Of a stretch of 64,000 nt of DNA, positions 23,401 through 63,300 are shown one piece after another. The notes beneath the pieces were generated by a model. The model was not told the origin of the DNA. It saw only the letters and a program-made list of their open reading frames with translations, and made no database searches. Made by a program: the position numbers and the translations under genes. Origin of the DNA: Rhodococcus rhodochrous (GTDB lineage Bacteria > Actinomycetota > Actinomycetes > Mycobacteriales > Mycobacteriaceae); NCBI RefSeq assembly GCF_014854695.1, contig NZ_CP027557.1:3906001-3970000 (forward strand), read 5' to 3'. Positions within the stretch are counted from its first letter, which is position 1. Each line of letters starts with the position of its first letter.

Positions 23401-24123
23401 CCGATCCGCATACGACACCGGACGCGACGACAACTGCCCCACCTGCGCAGCCACCGACACCTCGTCGACCGCCACCACCGGCACCGACCCCGCCGCCTCA
23501 GCCACCACCTGCGCCACCGACGCCACCGTCAACGCCAACACCGCACCCGAATCGGCCACCATGAACTGCACCCGCTCGGCCGGATAACCCGGATCCACCG
23601 GCACGAACGTCGCCCCCGACTTCGCCACCGCCCACAACACCACCACCGACTCGAGCGACCGCGGCACCGCCACCACCACCGCATCCCCCGGCCCCACCCC
23701 ACGACCGATCAACCACCGCGCCCACCGCGACGACACCGCATCGAGCTCCCGATACGACAACGACCGAGAACCCTCCACCACCGCCACCGCATCACCGGCC
23801 GACTCCACCGCCGACACCAACAACTGCGGCAACAACACACCACGACGACCACGCGCGCGCTCGCCGCGGGCCGGGCGCGCAGCGCGCTCGGGGCGGGCAC
23901 CACGTTCGGGGCGGGGCGTGCGTTCGGGCCTGGGTGCACGCTCGGGACGGGACGCGCGCTCGGGACGCGGTGCACGTTCGGGACGCGGTGCCCGGCTGCG
24001 GGCACCGTCGGCCTGCGTCTCGCGGGGCTGCGTCTCCGACGGGAAATCGGACGAAGAGGATGCGTTCACCGGAGAGGCCCCGTTCGAGCTGCCGTCGTGT
24101 CGTGAACGCATGAAAAAGCCCAT
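16609..24123 (-). CDS. NRPS-3: A-PCP-C-A-PCP-C with C-terminal pseudo-A domain
   Basis: This is an elongation NRPS of 2504 residues. I prefer ATG at 24123 (GAAGGG just upstream); TTG at 24168 and ATG at 24111 are alternatives. Domains: Ser/Gly then Arg/Pro-rich leader 1-90 with seven hexapeptide repeats; A1 91-590 (pocket D-V-L-F-V-A-A-I, identical to NRPS-4 A1); PCP1 about 625; C1 704-1135 (HHISADG); A2 1168-1657 ([15 protein letters not shown]; pocket D-F-W-N-V-G-M-V, a Thr code); PCP2 about 1717; C2 1778-2215 (HHISADG); truncated A from about 2240. It starts with A and ends with C plus a dead half A, so both ends need partners: a C-ending protein upstream (NRPS-2, whose last C is of the type that accepts D-residues) and an A-first protein downstream (NRPS-4, -5 or -6). 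Confidence 0.96.
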   Translation of the reverse strand: MGFFMRSRHDGSSNGASPVNASSSSDFPSETQPRETQADGARSRAPRPERAPRPERASRPERAPRPERTPRPERGARPERAARPARGERARGRRGVLLPQLLVSAVESAGDAVAVVEGSRSLSYRELDAVSSRWARWLIGRGVGPGDAVVVAVPRSLESVVVLWAVAKSGATFVPVDPGYPAERVQFMVADSGAVLALTVASVAQVVAEAAGSVPVVAVDEVSVAAQVGQLSSRPVSYADRVRSLELSDAAWMIYTSGSTGRPKGVVVSHAGVGGVVSAEREHFGVDASSRVLHVCSPSFDVSLLELGVGFSAGATVVVAPAGVGGGPDLADVIASQSVSHVFMTPGALGSMDPAGLDDLRVVVVAGESFTPDLVRRWSVPGRRRFFNAYGPTETTILATSSAELVSDAPVVIGSAIAGVGAFVLDERLRPVPEGVVGELYVAGAQVARGYHGRFGLTAARFVADPFTPGGRMYRTGDLVRRGGDGVFEYVGRSDFQVKIRGFRIELGEIDAVLSSVPGVGFAVTVGAALASGESALVSYVVPEAGVVLDPAQVRASVGEVLPGYMVPSSVTVLDEVPLTPVGKVDRAALPAPVFEVAEYRAPRSAVEVAVAEEVAQVLGVERVGLDDSFVDLGGNSLAATRLVARLSARLGYRVAVPVVFEASSVQELAARVDIDAAGAGAGAGAARLVARRRPDRVPLSLAQQRMWFLNRLEPHSAVNNIPVAIRLSGRLDVDALQAAVSDVVERHESLRTVYPEIDGVGYQQVLPAADAVVEVRPETVGADEVPARVAEAVTTGFDVTQQVPIRVRLFAVAPDEHVLVVVVHHISADGYSMGPLTRDVVTAYAARVAGGEPGWAPLEVQYADYTLWQREVLGEESDPESLMARETDFWTRTLADLPEEATLPSDRPRPAVASYRGASHRLTLDERVRAAIADLARRSGATEFMVVHAALAVLLARLGGNDDITIGTPVAGRGDAALDDLVGMFVNTLVLRTPVEPDASFGDFLDSVRTADLEAFTHADVPFERLVEVLDPPRSQARHPLFQVMLTFQNMPVSQLELPELTVSGIDFDAQVAKFDLQVTVADVVDAAGDPSGLVVEFNYATELFDPQTVAGVAERFSRILEAVTTDPRVAVGDVPLVTDDELDRILTEWNTLGESVPIVEPATLAARFDAAVRVHAANAAVTHGETTLTYAELGARANRIARRLVAAGVGPGTLVAVALPRTEDLVVALTAVVLSGGAYLPIDTAHPQDRVRYILDQAQPRVILTSDALGDESGADALRGSGIDMLDVAAAQNDDSVSADPLTDDDRIASPQPDDLAYVIFTSGSTGRPKGVAVTHRNVLTLFANAEPRFGFGPDDVWTLFHSYAFDFSVWELWGPLLYGGRLVVVDYLTSRSPELFAQLVRREGVTVLNQTPSAFYQFDEADRTLAADTAPLALRYVVFGGEALDPARLAGWFDRHPAGPQLVNMYGITETTVHVSYQPIDRALAKAGAASAIGRSLPGLDAYVLDRRLHPVPAGVPGELYISGDQLSRGYLGRPDLTVARFVANPFGRGRLYRTGDIARWNGEGILEYAGRSDSQVQLRGFRIELGEIESQLLQAPGVAQAVAMVRDDGLGERLVGYVVARTGETVDAAAVRAHASEFLTGYMVPDVVTVLDELPLTVNGKLDRRALPVPRIDIDADRFREPATESERIVAQVWSEVLGIERVGADDSFFDLGGNSLVATRVVARINEATGASLAIRELFEDPTVAGLAARVDAGGSDRAVPELVARPRPDRIPLSLAQQRMWVLNQLDPGSAAYNIPLAIRLRGELDTETFAAAVRDVVQRHETLRTMYPQDEDGPFQRILSADVVEQLSVVEAASEREALEAVTDVAARGFDVAAEVPVRGRLVSLGPDDHVLVLVVHHISADGASLPPLARDLVTAYLARTAGDTPFGAPLEVQYADFALWQQEVFGDADAPDSPAGAQLHYWRRQLAGVPDQLDLPTDRPRPVQASGGSATTTIEVSAQTRTCLDELASEHRASLFMVVHTALAVLLARLSNSRDVVVGTPVAGRGARALDDVVGMFVNTLALRTDVDPAGRFAALLDSVRTGDLEAFANADVPFERVVDELGITRSSARHPVFQTVLSFQNIEPPRMALPGLTVEALGTGELSAKFDLQVTVEPRDDVTGERGGMAIAFTYATDLFDGETVAGFARRFVTILDAVAADPASVVGDIEIRTADEIAAVTDVVSTSASVPLADADVTIEQELRVAVESDPDAPAVVIGETEISYADVDRRSSQWARHLVALGAGPGTTVAVDLMVGLELVLAVWAVAKTGATLETDASPHSGWVLTTSQNNLEGAVTAIRMDDAALLTTVSALPGRSIAYTERTSVLGAENPSLRLRGSELTQGRAVAVLRRGNHDAGLTYDARVLVAGENADAATVYAVLAAALAGAVLIIPRSADDLGRAAHDEWATHAFVPSTDIAALSGCEDLEFVSVTDGIESKIPVSLDGVICSTTDPWRR
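21994..23850. repeat. 1.86-kb A-PCP repeat, copy 2 (in NRPS-3)
   Basis: This is the partner of 12584-14452. It has two GGCACC units in the Gly-Ala linker where copy 1 has four, and I saw no other difference. It ends exactly where the NRPS-3-specific Arg/Pro leader begins. Codon use is GTG/TTG/GAT-rich, as in copy 1. Confidence 0.95.
23866..23991 (-). repeat. Seven in-frame hexapeptide repeats (APRPER type) in NRPS-3 leader
   Basis: Seven consecutive 18-bp units encode [36 protein letters not shown] and AARPAR. They are followed by [10 protein letters not shown] and then the first A domain. The stretch is strongly basic, proline-rich and presumably extended. The shorter leaders of NRPS-4, -5 and -6 are also Arg-rich at the same place. 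Confidence 0.9.
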
Positions 24124-24209
24124 ACCCTTCGCTTTCGATCCCAATGGTCGCGTCTGCGAACCGAGCAAGCATAGTCACCCGCCGGATACGGGCGAACTTA
24201 CTCGGCAGT

Positions 24210-24223
24210 AACCCCATGGGGTT
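24210..24223. promoter_or_regulatory. 14-bp perfect palindrome upstream of NRPS-3
   Basis: AACCCCATGGGGTT lies in the 192-bp gap between the NRPS-2 stop and the NRPS-3 start, about 87 bp upstream of the chosen ATG. It is a plausible operator for a dimeric regulator; nothing else supports this. Confidence 0.35.
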
Positions 24224-24315
24224 CATCTCTCCGACCACTCCCGACGTTACCGGCGCACCCCGCCTGCACTCATCCGCCGAGGTGGCGGGGCCGCCGAAGC
24301 GACCCCACCACGTCG

Positions 24316-53898
<29,583 letters not shown>

Positions 53899-53907
53899 CT
53901 ACGTCAG

Positions 53908-53913
53908 CCTCCT
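53908..53913 (-). promoter_or_regulatory. Consensus ribosome binding site of NRPS-2
   Basis: AGGAGG nine bases before ATG 53898 is a full consensus site and decides the start. The other NRPS genes here have weaker sites, apart from NRPS-4. Confidence 0.85.
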
Positions 53914-54039
53914 GAAATAACCTGCGCTCGGCATCACGCTGTGCACGCGACACCGCCCCCCGCTGCCACCCGGCACCGTACTGGCCGGGCAGTCGAACGA
54001 CAGCCGATCTTCCATTATCCCGAAGTGACCGACACAGGA

Positions 54040-54345
54040 CTAATCCGCGTCTCCCACCGCATCGGCATCGGCGCCTTCCGCGACAGCGATCACATCGCGC
54101 ACCAACTGTGCGAGACCGTCGGCGCCGAGTTGAGGCAGCATCCCCGGTACGAGGCCGTTCAAAACCACCGACACGAGCGCTTCGGCGGTGAGCGCACCGC
54201 CGGTCGTGGTGGCCATGGTGTCCAGACGCTGGGCGAACTCGCCGAGTGTGACCTCGCGCTCACCGTGCCGGAAGGCGACGGTGTCCGGGGCCACGGCGGC
54301 CGCTGCCGCCACGAGTGCCGGCAGATCGGCGACGGTGCGCGCCTT
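54040..54345 (-). other. C-terminal mini-domain of NRPS-1 (putative dock)
   Basis: The last ~101 residues (from ARTVADLPALV) align end to end with residues 11-104 of NRPS-2: LPALVAAAAAVAPDTVAF against [33 protein letters not shown] against [15 protein letters not shown], and a final GLAQLVRDVIAVAEGAD against [20 protein letters not shown]. Homologous domains on facing protein ends suggest pseudo-symmetric pairing. Confidence 0.75.
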
Positions 54346-57300
54346 CTTCGGCCGGACCGCCCGCGCCCGCTCGGCATCCGTGCGGATATCGATCGACCGG
54401 AGGACGACCTGCGGGTCGGCGCTGACGGCCTCGAGGATCCGGACGAAGCGATCGCCGAAGGCCTCGACCGTCGCGGCGTCGAACAGTGCCGTGGCGTAGG
54501 TGAAGGTCACATCGAGCGCGGTCAGCGCTCCCGACTCGGAGAACCGTTCGACCACCGTGCACTGCAGGTCGAACTTCGCCTGGTCGGCGCCCGTCTCGAG
54601 CGCGGCCACCTCGAGCCCCGGCAGGGCGAAGGTGCCCGTGTCGATGTTCTGGAAGGTGAGCATCGCCTGGAACAGCGGGGTGTACGCGCTGTTGCGTCGC
54701 ACACCGAGACGTTCGACGACCCGCTCGAACGGCACGTCGGCGTTGCCGAACGCCGCGAGGTCCTTCTCCTTGGCCTGTGCGAGCAGCTCCGCGAAGGTCG
54801 CCGAGCCGGCCACCCGGGTGCGGAGCACGAGGGTGTTGACGAACATGCCGACGAGGTCGTCGAGTGCTTCCTCCCCACGACCGGCGGTCGGTGTACCCAC
54901 CGCGATGTCCTCGCTGCCCGACAGTCGGGCGAGCAACACCGCGAAGGCGGCGTGCATCGTCATGAAGACCGTCGCGTTGTGCTCGCGGGCGGTCTTCTCG
55001 ATGCGCTGCGCGAGTTCCTCACCGATCGTGAAGGTGAACGACTCACCGACGGTGGACTGGCGGGCGGGACGCGGACGATCCGTGGGCAGGGCGAGAACCT
55101 CCGGGACACCGGAGAGTTCGTCGGCCCAGTAGTCGAGCTGACGCGACAGCTCGCTCTCGGGATCGTCCTCGGAGCCGAGGATGCTCTGCTGCCACAGCGT
55201 GTAGTCGGCGTACTGGACCTCGAGCGGTTCCCAGCCCGGGGTCTCCCCCGCGGCGTGCGCGAGATAGGCGGTCATCACGTCGCGCACGAGCGGACGCATC
55301 GAGTACCCGTCGGCGCTGATGTGGTGCGCCACGACCGCGAGGACGTGCTCGTCCGCGGCGAGACGTAGCAGCGCGACCCGCACCGGCGGGACCGATGCCG
55401 TCACGTCGAATCCGCTGCCGAGGACCTCGGTGAGGCGGTCGACGAGCTCGTCGGTGGTCACGTCCACCGGGGCGAGCTCGGGCACGGCCTGCGCGACCGG
55501 CAACACGACCTGCACCGGACCGTCCCCGCTGTCCGGGTAGACGGTGCGCAGCACCTCGTGCCGGGCGAACAGGTCGGCGACCGCTGCGCGCAGGGCGTCC
55601 ACGTCGAGCGCACCGGTCAGGCGCACGGCGACGGGGATGTTGTAGACACCCGATTCGGGATCGACCCGGTTCAGGGTCCACATGCGCTGCTGTGCGAGCG
55701 AGAGCGGCACCTGCTCTGGGCGCGGGACGGTCGTGAGCGCCGGACGGGCACCCTCGCCCACCGACGGGCGGATGCGGGCGGCGAGCGCGGCCACCGTGGA
55801 CGATTCGAAGACGGTCCGGACCGGCACGCGGGTGTCGAGTGCGGCACCGAGCCGGGCGGCGAGCTGCGTCGCGAGCAGCGAGTTGCCACCGAGTTCGAAG
55901 AAGTCGTCGTCGAGACCGGCCCGCTCGACACCGAGCAGTTCGGCGACGGTCGCGGCCACGATCTCCTCGACGGGATCGGTCGGGGCGCGGAACTGCCCCG
56001 CGTCGAGTTCGGGGTTGGGCAGGGCCCGCCGGTCGAGCTTGCCGTTGGTGTTCAGCGGCAGCGCGTCGAGTTCGACGAAGACCGACGGCACCATGTACGA
56101 CGGTAGTCGCTCCGCGAGCGCCGTCCGTGTCGCACCGGAGTCGAACGCGTCGGTGGCCGGCACGACGTAGGCGACGAGACGGTCGCCGAGGTGGGCGGTG
56201 TTGCGCACCAGGACGGCGACGTCCTTCACGTCGGGCAGCTCGCGCAGGACGGTCTCGACCTCGCCGAGTTCGATGCGGTAACCGCGCACCTTGACCTGGA
56301 AGTCGGCCCGGTCGAGGTATTCGAGGCGACCGGCACGGTTCCACCGGACGATGTCGCCCGTGCGGTACATGCGTCCGCGCCCGTACGGGTCGGCGACGAA
56401 CCGGTCCGCGGTGAGATCGGGACGGTCGTGGTAGCCCCGCGCGAGCTGGGCACCCGCGAGGTACAGCTCGCCGGCGACGCCCGGAGCCACCGGCCGCAAC
56501 CGGTCGTCGAGGACGTAGACGGCCGTGTTCCACTCGGGCACACCGATCGGGACGACGGTGCGGTCGGCGTCGTCGACCTCGTGGACGGTCACCGAGACCG
56601 CAGCCTCTGTCGGCCCGTAGAGGTTGTACAGCGTCGCAGTGTTGTCCGCGCGGAACTGCTGGGCCACCGCCGCGGGCAGCGCCTCACCGATCGCGAGTAT
56701 CCGCCGCAGCGACGGCGCCACCGGACCGGCCGCGACCGTCATCAGCATCGACAGCATGGACGGAACGGTGTGCAGCGTGGTCACCTGCTCGTCGCGCAGC
56801 AGCGTGAGCAGGTAGTCGGGATCGCGGTGTCCGTCGGCGGTGGCGATCACCAGGCGGGCACCGGAAGTGAGCGCCGACCAGAACTCCCACACCGACAGGT
56901 CGAACGTCGCGACGGTCTTGAGCAGCACCGCGTCGTCGGACCCGATGCCGAAATGCTCACGCTTCCACAGCAACTGGTTGACGATCGCGGCGTGGGAGAC
57001 CGCGACACCCTTGGGGCGTCCGGTCGAACCCGACGTGAAGATCACGTACGCCGTGTTGCCCTGCCGCAGCGGAGCGGGCCGGTCGCCGTCGGTGATCGGG
57101 TCGTCCGGAAGCCCGGCGAGGTCGAGACGGTCGAGTTCGACGACCGGCGCGGTGCCGTGCTCGACCCGATCGCCACTCGTCGTGACGATCGCGACGGGAG
57201 CGGCCGTGTCGAGGATGTAGGTGTTGCGCTCGGCGGGCTGGTCCGGGTCGACCGGCACGTAGGCCGCGCCGGTCTTCGCGATCGCGTACATGCCCACGAG

Positions 57301-60300
57301 CAGCTCGGGCGAACGACGGATCGCCAGCGCGACCCGATCCTCCGGTCCCACACCGAGACCCAGCAGGTGCCGGGCGAGACGGTTGACAGACGAATCGAAC
57401 TCGCCGTAGGTCCACTGCCGGCCCTCGTACACGAGCGCGACGTCGTCGCGGTGTGCGGAGACCTGCTCGTCGAACAGACCGACGAGGGTCGCCCCGGTGT
57501 CGATTCCGTGAGCGGTGTCGTTCCATGCGCCGAGCACCGCGTCGCGCTCCTGCGGCAGGAGCAACGCGTGATCGCCGACGGGCAGTGCCGGCGACTCGAC
57601 GAGCGCTTCGAGCAGCTGCTCGAACCGGGCCGCGACGGCTTCCGCGGTCTCGCGGTCGAACAGATCCGTCGCGTAGGTGAGGATCGCGTCGATGCCCTGC
57701 GGCGCGCCTTCGTCGCCGTAGCTGTCGGCGACGATCAGGTGCATGTCGAACTGGGCGGTGCCGCCCTCGAGATCGATCGGTTCGATGTCGAGACCGGGCA
57801 GGGCGAGTTCGGAGCGGCTCTGGTTCTGGAACGAGAAGCCGACCTGGAACAGCGGGTGCCGGGCCGTCGAGCGGGCGGGGTTCAGGACCTCGACGAGACG
57901 TTCGAACGGCACGTCCGCGTGCGCGAAGGCCTGCAGATCGGTTTCCCGTGCCGCGGACAGCAGTTCGTCGAAGGACGCACCACCGTCGACCTCCAGCCGG
58001 AGCACCAGCGTGTTGACGAACATGCCGATGATGTCCTCGGTGGCCTGCTCGGTGCGACCTGCGATGGGGGTGCCCACCGCGATGTCCGTCGAGCCGGACA
58101 GGCGCGCGAGCAACGCCGCGAAGGCCGCGTGCACGGCCATGAACACGGTCGCGTTCCGGTTGCGCGCCAGGTCGCGCAGCTCCCGGTGCAGATCGGCGCC
58201 GATGGTGAACTCCACGCGGTCGCCGCGGAAACTCTGCTGCGCGGGCCGCGGACGGTCGAGCGGCAGGTCGAGCTGGTCGGGCAGGTCGGCGAGCGCAGTG
58301 CGCCAGTAGCCGAGCTGCTCGGCGGCGGTGGACTCCGGATCGTCCTCGGAGCCGAGGACCTCCCGCTGCCACAGCGCGAAGTCGGCGTACTGCACCTCGA
58401 GCGGCGCCCACGCCGGATCGCTGTCCGCGGACCGGGCGGCGTAGGCCGTCATCACATCGCGGACCAGCGGCACCATCGACGAGCCGTCGGCGCTGATGTG
58501 GTGGACCACGGTGACGAGGACGTGATCGTCGTCGGCGACGCGAAGCAGATGCATCCGCACCGGCACGTCGACGGTGACGTCGAAGCCGGCCGCGGCGATC
58601 TCCCGCATCCGCGGTTCGAGACCGGCGGCGGTGACGTCCACCGGTTCGAGCTCGGGCCGAACCTGAGAGGCAGGCAGGATGCGCTGCACCGGACCGGATT
58701 CGGTCTCGGGGTAGACGGTGCGCAGGGACTCGTGCCGTGCGACGAGGTCTGCGACCGCGGCACGCAAGGCGTCGACGTCCAGTGCGCCCGTCATCCGCAA
58801 CGCGAACGGGATGTTGTAGGCCGTCGAGTCGGGATCGAACCGGTTGAGGAACCACATCCGCTGCTGCGCCAGCGACAGCGGGATCGACTCCGGCCGGGTC
58901 CGGGCCGTGAGCGGCACCCGAGCGCCGCGACCGGACTCCTGCTCGACCCGTGTCGCGAGTTCCGCGACGGTGGACGCCTCGAACAACGCCCGCACCGGCA
59001 CCTGCGCATCGAGCGCGGCACCGAGCCGGGAAACCACCTGCGTCGCGATCAGCGAGTTGCCACCGAGCGCGAAGAAATCGTCATCGGCACCGATCCGGTC
59101 GACACCAAGCACATCGGCGAACACACCCGCCACGATCTCCTCGATCGGGGTGCTCGGCGCGCGGAAACCACGCGTCTCGAACACCGGCTCGGGCAACGCC
59201 CGCCGATCGAGCTTGCCGTTGACCGTCAGCGGGATCGCATCGATCACCACGAACGCCGAAGGCACCATGTACTCCGGCAGAACCACCGCGACACCGCTGC
59301 GCAGCGCCTCGGTATCGATCGACATACCCTCATGCGCAACCACATAAGCGACGATCCGCGCCGCCCCCGGAGTGTCCTCGCGTACGATCACCGCCGCGTG
59401 CGCGACCTCGTCCTGCGCGAGCACCGCAGCCTCGACCTCACCGAGCTCGATGCGGAAACCACGGATCTTCACCTGGTCGTCGGCGCGCCCGAGATATTCG
59501 AGATCACCCGAGACGACCCAGCGTGCGACGTCACCCGTCCGGTACAGCAACGCACCGTCGGACGAGAACGGATCGGCGACGAAACGTGCCGCCGACAACT
59601 CCGGACGGCGCAGGTAACCCCGCGCCAACTGGCCTCCGCCGACGTACATCTCGCCGGCCACACCCACCGGCACCGGCTTGAGCCGCCGGTCGAGCACGTA
59701 CACCCGCAGACCCGCGATCGGCACACCGACCACACTCGCGGACGCGCCCTGCGCCAGCTCGGCACCGATCTCCCGGTACGACACGTGCACGGTCGTCTCC
59801 GTGATGCCGTACATGTTCACCAGGCGAGGAGCTGTGCCGATCCCCCGTCGCTGCGCTCGCCCCGCATCCCCGTGACGCTCGAACCACCCGGCCAGACGCC
59901 GTGGCTCGAGTGCCTCACCACCGAAGATCACGTACCGCAGCGACAACTGTGCCTCGTCGGCCGCCACCCGATCGGCCTCGACCAGCTGGTAGAACGCCGA
60001 CGGGGTCTGGTTGAGCACGGTGACCCGCTCGCGGATCAGCAACTCGCGGAAGGCTTCCGGCGAACGCGACGTGAAGTAGTCGACGACCACGAGGGTTCCG
60101 CCGTAGAGCAGCGGCCCCCACAGCTCCCACACCGAGAAGTCGAAGGCATAGCTGTGGAACATCGTCCACACATCCGACGAGTCGAAGCCGTACACCGATT
60201 CGGTGTTGACCATCAGCCGCACCACATTGCGATGCGGGATCAGCACACCCTTCGGACGCCCGGTCGACCCCGACGTGTAGATCACGTACGCCAGATTCGT

Positions 60301-63300
60301 CGACGTCAGCGGGGCACGACGCTCCGCGTCGAGAATCGGTGCGTCGTCGACCTCCGACAAATCCAGACGGTCGATCTCGACGACCGGCACCGAGACAGGG
60401 AACGCCACCTCGACGCCCGAAGTGGTCACGACCGCGACCGGCGTCGCGTCCGAGACCAGGAACTCGATCCGGTCGGCCGGCGAGTTCGGGTCGATCGGCA
60501 GATAACCGGCACCGGCCTCGAGCACCGCCAACAGCGCCACGATCAGATCGAGCGAGCGCGGCATCGCGACCGCGACCAGATCCTCCGGTCCGGCACCGAC
60601 ATCGATGAGATGACGTGCCAGGCGGTGCACCCGCGCACCGAGTTCACGATAGGACAACTGCTCGTCACCGAACCGCACCGCCACCGCATCGCCGCGTTCG
60701 ACGACGCGCGCCTCGAACATGTCGACGAGTGTCGTGCCGGCCGGTGCGACGTCGTCGCCCAGCGAGTTCCAACGCGAGACGACCAGTTCGCGTTCGAAGT
60801 CGTCGACGATCTCGATGTCGCCGACCACCGCCGCCGGATCCTCGGCCACCCCGCGCAGGATGCGCAGGAGCTGCTCCGCGAACGCCGCGACCCGCAGGTC
60901 GTCGAACAGGTCGGTCGCGTAGGTGACGGCGAAGTCCATACCGGCCGCCGAACCGTCCTCGCCGACGGTCTCGGCGAAGGTGAACTGCAGGTCGAACTTG
61001 GCGGTGGGCGCCTCGTAGTCGACCGCCGCGGCGGTGACGCCGTCGAGGTCGAACTCGACCCGGCCGGTGTTCTGGAAGGTCAGGGCCACCTGGAACAGCG
61101 GGTGACGCGCCTGCGAGCGCTGCGGGTCGAGGATCTCCACGAGCCGCTCGAACGGGACGTCGGCGTTCGCGAAGGCGTCGAGGTCGGTGTCGCGCACCTC
61201 GGCGAGGAGGTCCTGGAACCGGATGTCGTTGCGCACACCGACACGCAGCACGAGCGTGTTGACGAACATGCCGACGAGGTCGTCGAGGGCGGCCGCGCCG
61301 CGACCCGCGATCGGGGTGCCGATCGCGATGTCCTCGCTGTCGGACAGTCGCGCCAGCAGCACCGCCAGCGCCGCGTGCACGACCATGAACAGGGACGTGT
61401 TCCGCTCCCGGGCAAGGTTTTCCAGCGCCGAGTGCAGCTCGGGTTCGATACGGAACCGGCTGGTGCGTCCGGTGTTCGACGCGACCTCGGGGCGAGCACG
61501 ATCCGACGGCAGGTCGAGCTGGTCGGGAAGGTCCGCCAGCTGCGCGGTCCAGTACTCCACCTGGCGCGAGAGCACCGAACGCGGATCGTCCTCGGAGCCG
61601 AGGACGTCGCGCTGCCACAACGCGTAATCGGCGTACTGCACCTCGAGCGGCGCCCAGTTCGGGGCCTCCCCGCGCGAACGGTTCGCGTAGGCGACCATGA
61701 TGTCGCGCGCAAGCGGCCGCAGCGAGAAACCATCGGATGCGATGTGGTGGACCACGAGGAACAGCACGTGCTCGCGTGCGCCGAGCGAGAACAGCACGAC
61801 CCGCAGCGGCACCTCGCTCGTGACGTCGAAGCCAGCCGAGGTGAGCTGCTCCGCCCGCTCGAACAGGCTGCTCTCGGCGACCCGCTCGACGGGCAGCTCC
61901 ACCGCGTAGGGCGGCTGCACCGACTGGTGGCCGACGCCGTCGATGTCCGGGTAGACCGTCCGCAGCGACTCGTGCCGCTCGACGACGTCGCCGAGCGCGG
62001 CGCGCAGCGCGTCGACGTCGAGGTCCCCGGTGAGGCGAACACCGACGGGGATGTTGTTCGCCGCGGAGGCCGGATCGAACCGGTTGAGGAACCACATCCG
62101 CTGCTGCGCCAGCGACAGCGGGATCGACTCCGGCCGGGTCCGGGCCGTGAGCGGCACCCGAGCGCCGCGACCGGACTCCTGCTCGACCCGTGTCGCGAGT
62201 TCCGCGACGGTGGACGCCTCGAACAACGCCCGCACCGGCACCTGCGCATCGAGCGCGGCACCGAGCCGGGAAACCACCTGCGTCGCGATCAGCGAGTTGC
62301 CACCGAGCGCGAAGAAATCGTCATCGGCACCGATCCGGTCGACACCAAGCACATCGGCGAACACACCCGCCACGATCTCCTCGATCGGGGTGCTCGGCGC
62401 GCGGAAACCACGCGTCTCGAACACCGGCTCGGGCAACGCCCGCCGATCGAGCTTGCCGTTGACCGTCAGCGGGATCGCATCGATCACCACGAACGCCGAA
62501 GGCACCATGTACTCCGGCAGAACCACCGCGACACCGCTGCGCAGCGCCTCGGTATCGATCGACATACCCTCATGCGCAACCACATAAGCGACGATCCGCG
62601 CCGCCCCCGGAGTGTCCTCGCGTACGATCACCGCCGCGTGCGCGACCTCGTCCTGCGCGAGCACCGCAGCCTCGACCTCACCGAGCTCGATGCGGAAACC
62701 ACGGATCTTCACCTGGTCGTCGGCGCGCCCGAGATATTCGAGATCACCCGAGACGACCCAGCGTGCGACGTCACCCGTCCGGTACAGCAACGCACCATCG
62801 GACGAGAACGGATCGGCGACGAAACGTGCCGCCGACAACTCCGGACGGCGCAGGTAACCCCGCGCCAACTGACCTCCGCCGACGTACATCTCACCGGCCA
62901 CACCCACCGGCACCGGCTTGAGCCGCCGGTCGAGCACGTACACCCGCAGACCCGCAATCGGCACACCGACCACACTCGCGGACGCGCCCTGCGCCAGCTC
63001 GGCACCGATCTCCCGGTACGACACGTGCACGGTCGTCTCCGTGATGCCGTACATGTTCACCAACCGCGGAGAAGTGTCGCCGTGACGCTCGAACCACCCG
63101 GCCAGACGCCGTGGCTCGAGTGCCTCACCACCGAAGATCACGTACCGCAGCGACAACTGTGCCTCGTCGGCCGCCACCCGATCGGCCTCGACCAGCTGGT
63201 AGAACGCCGACGGGGTCTGGTTGAGCACGGTGACCCGCTCGCGGATCAGCAACTCGCGGAAGGCTTCCGGCGAACGCGACGTGAAGTAGTCGACGACCAC

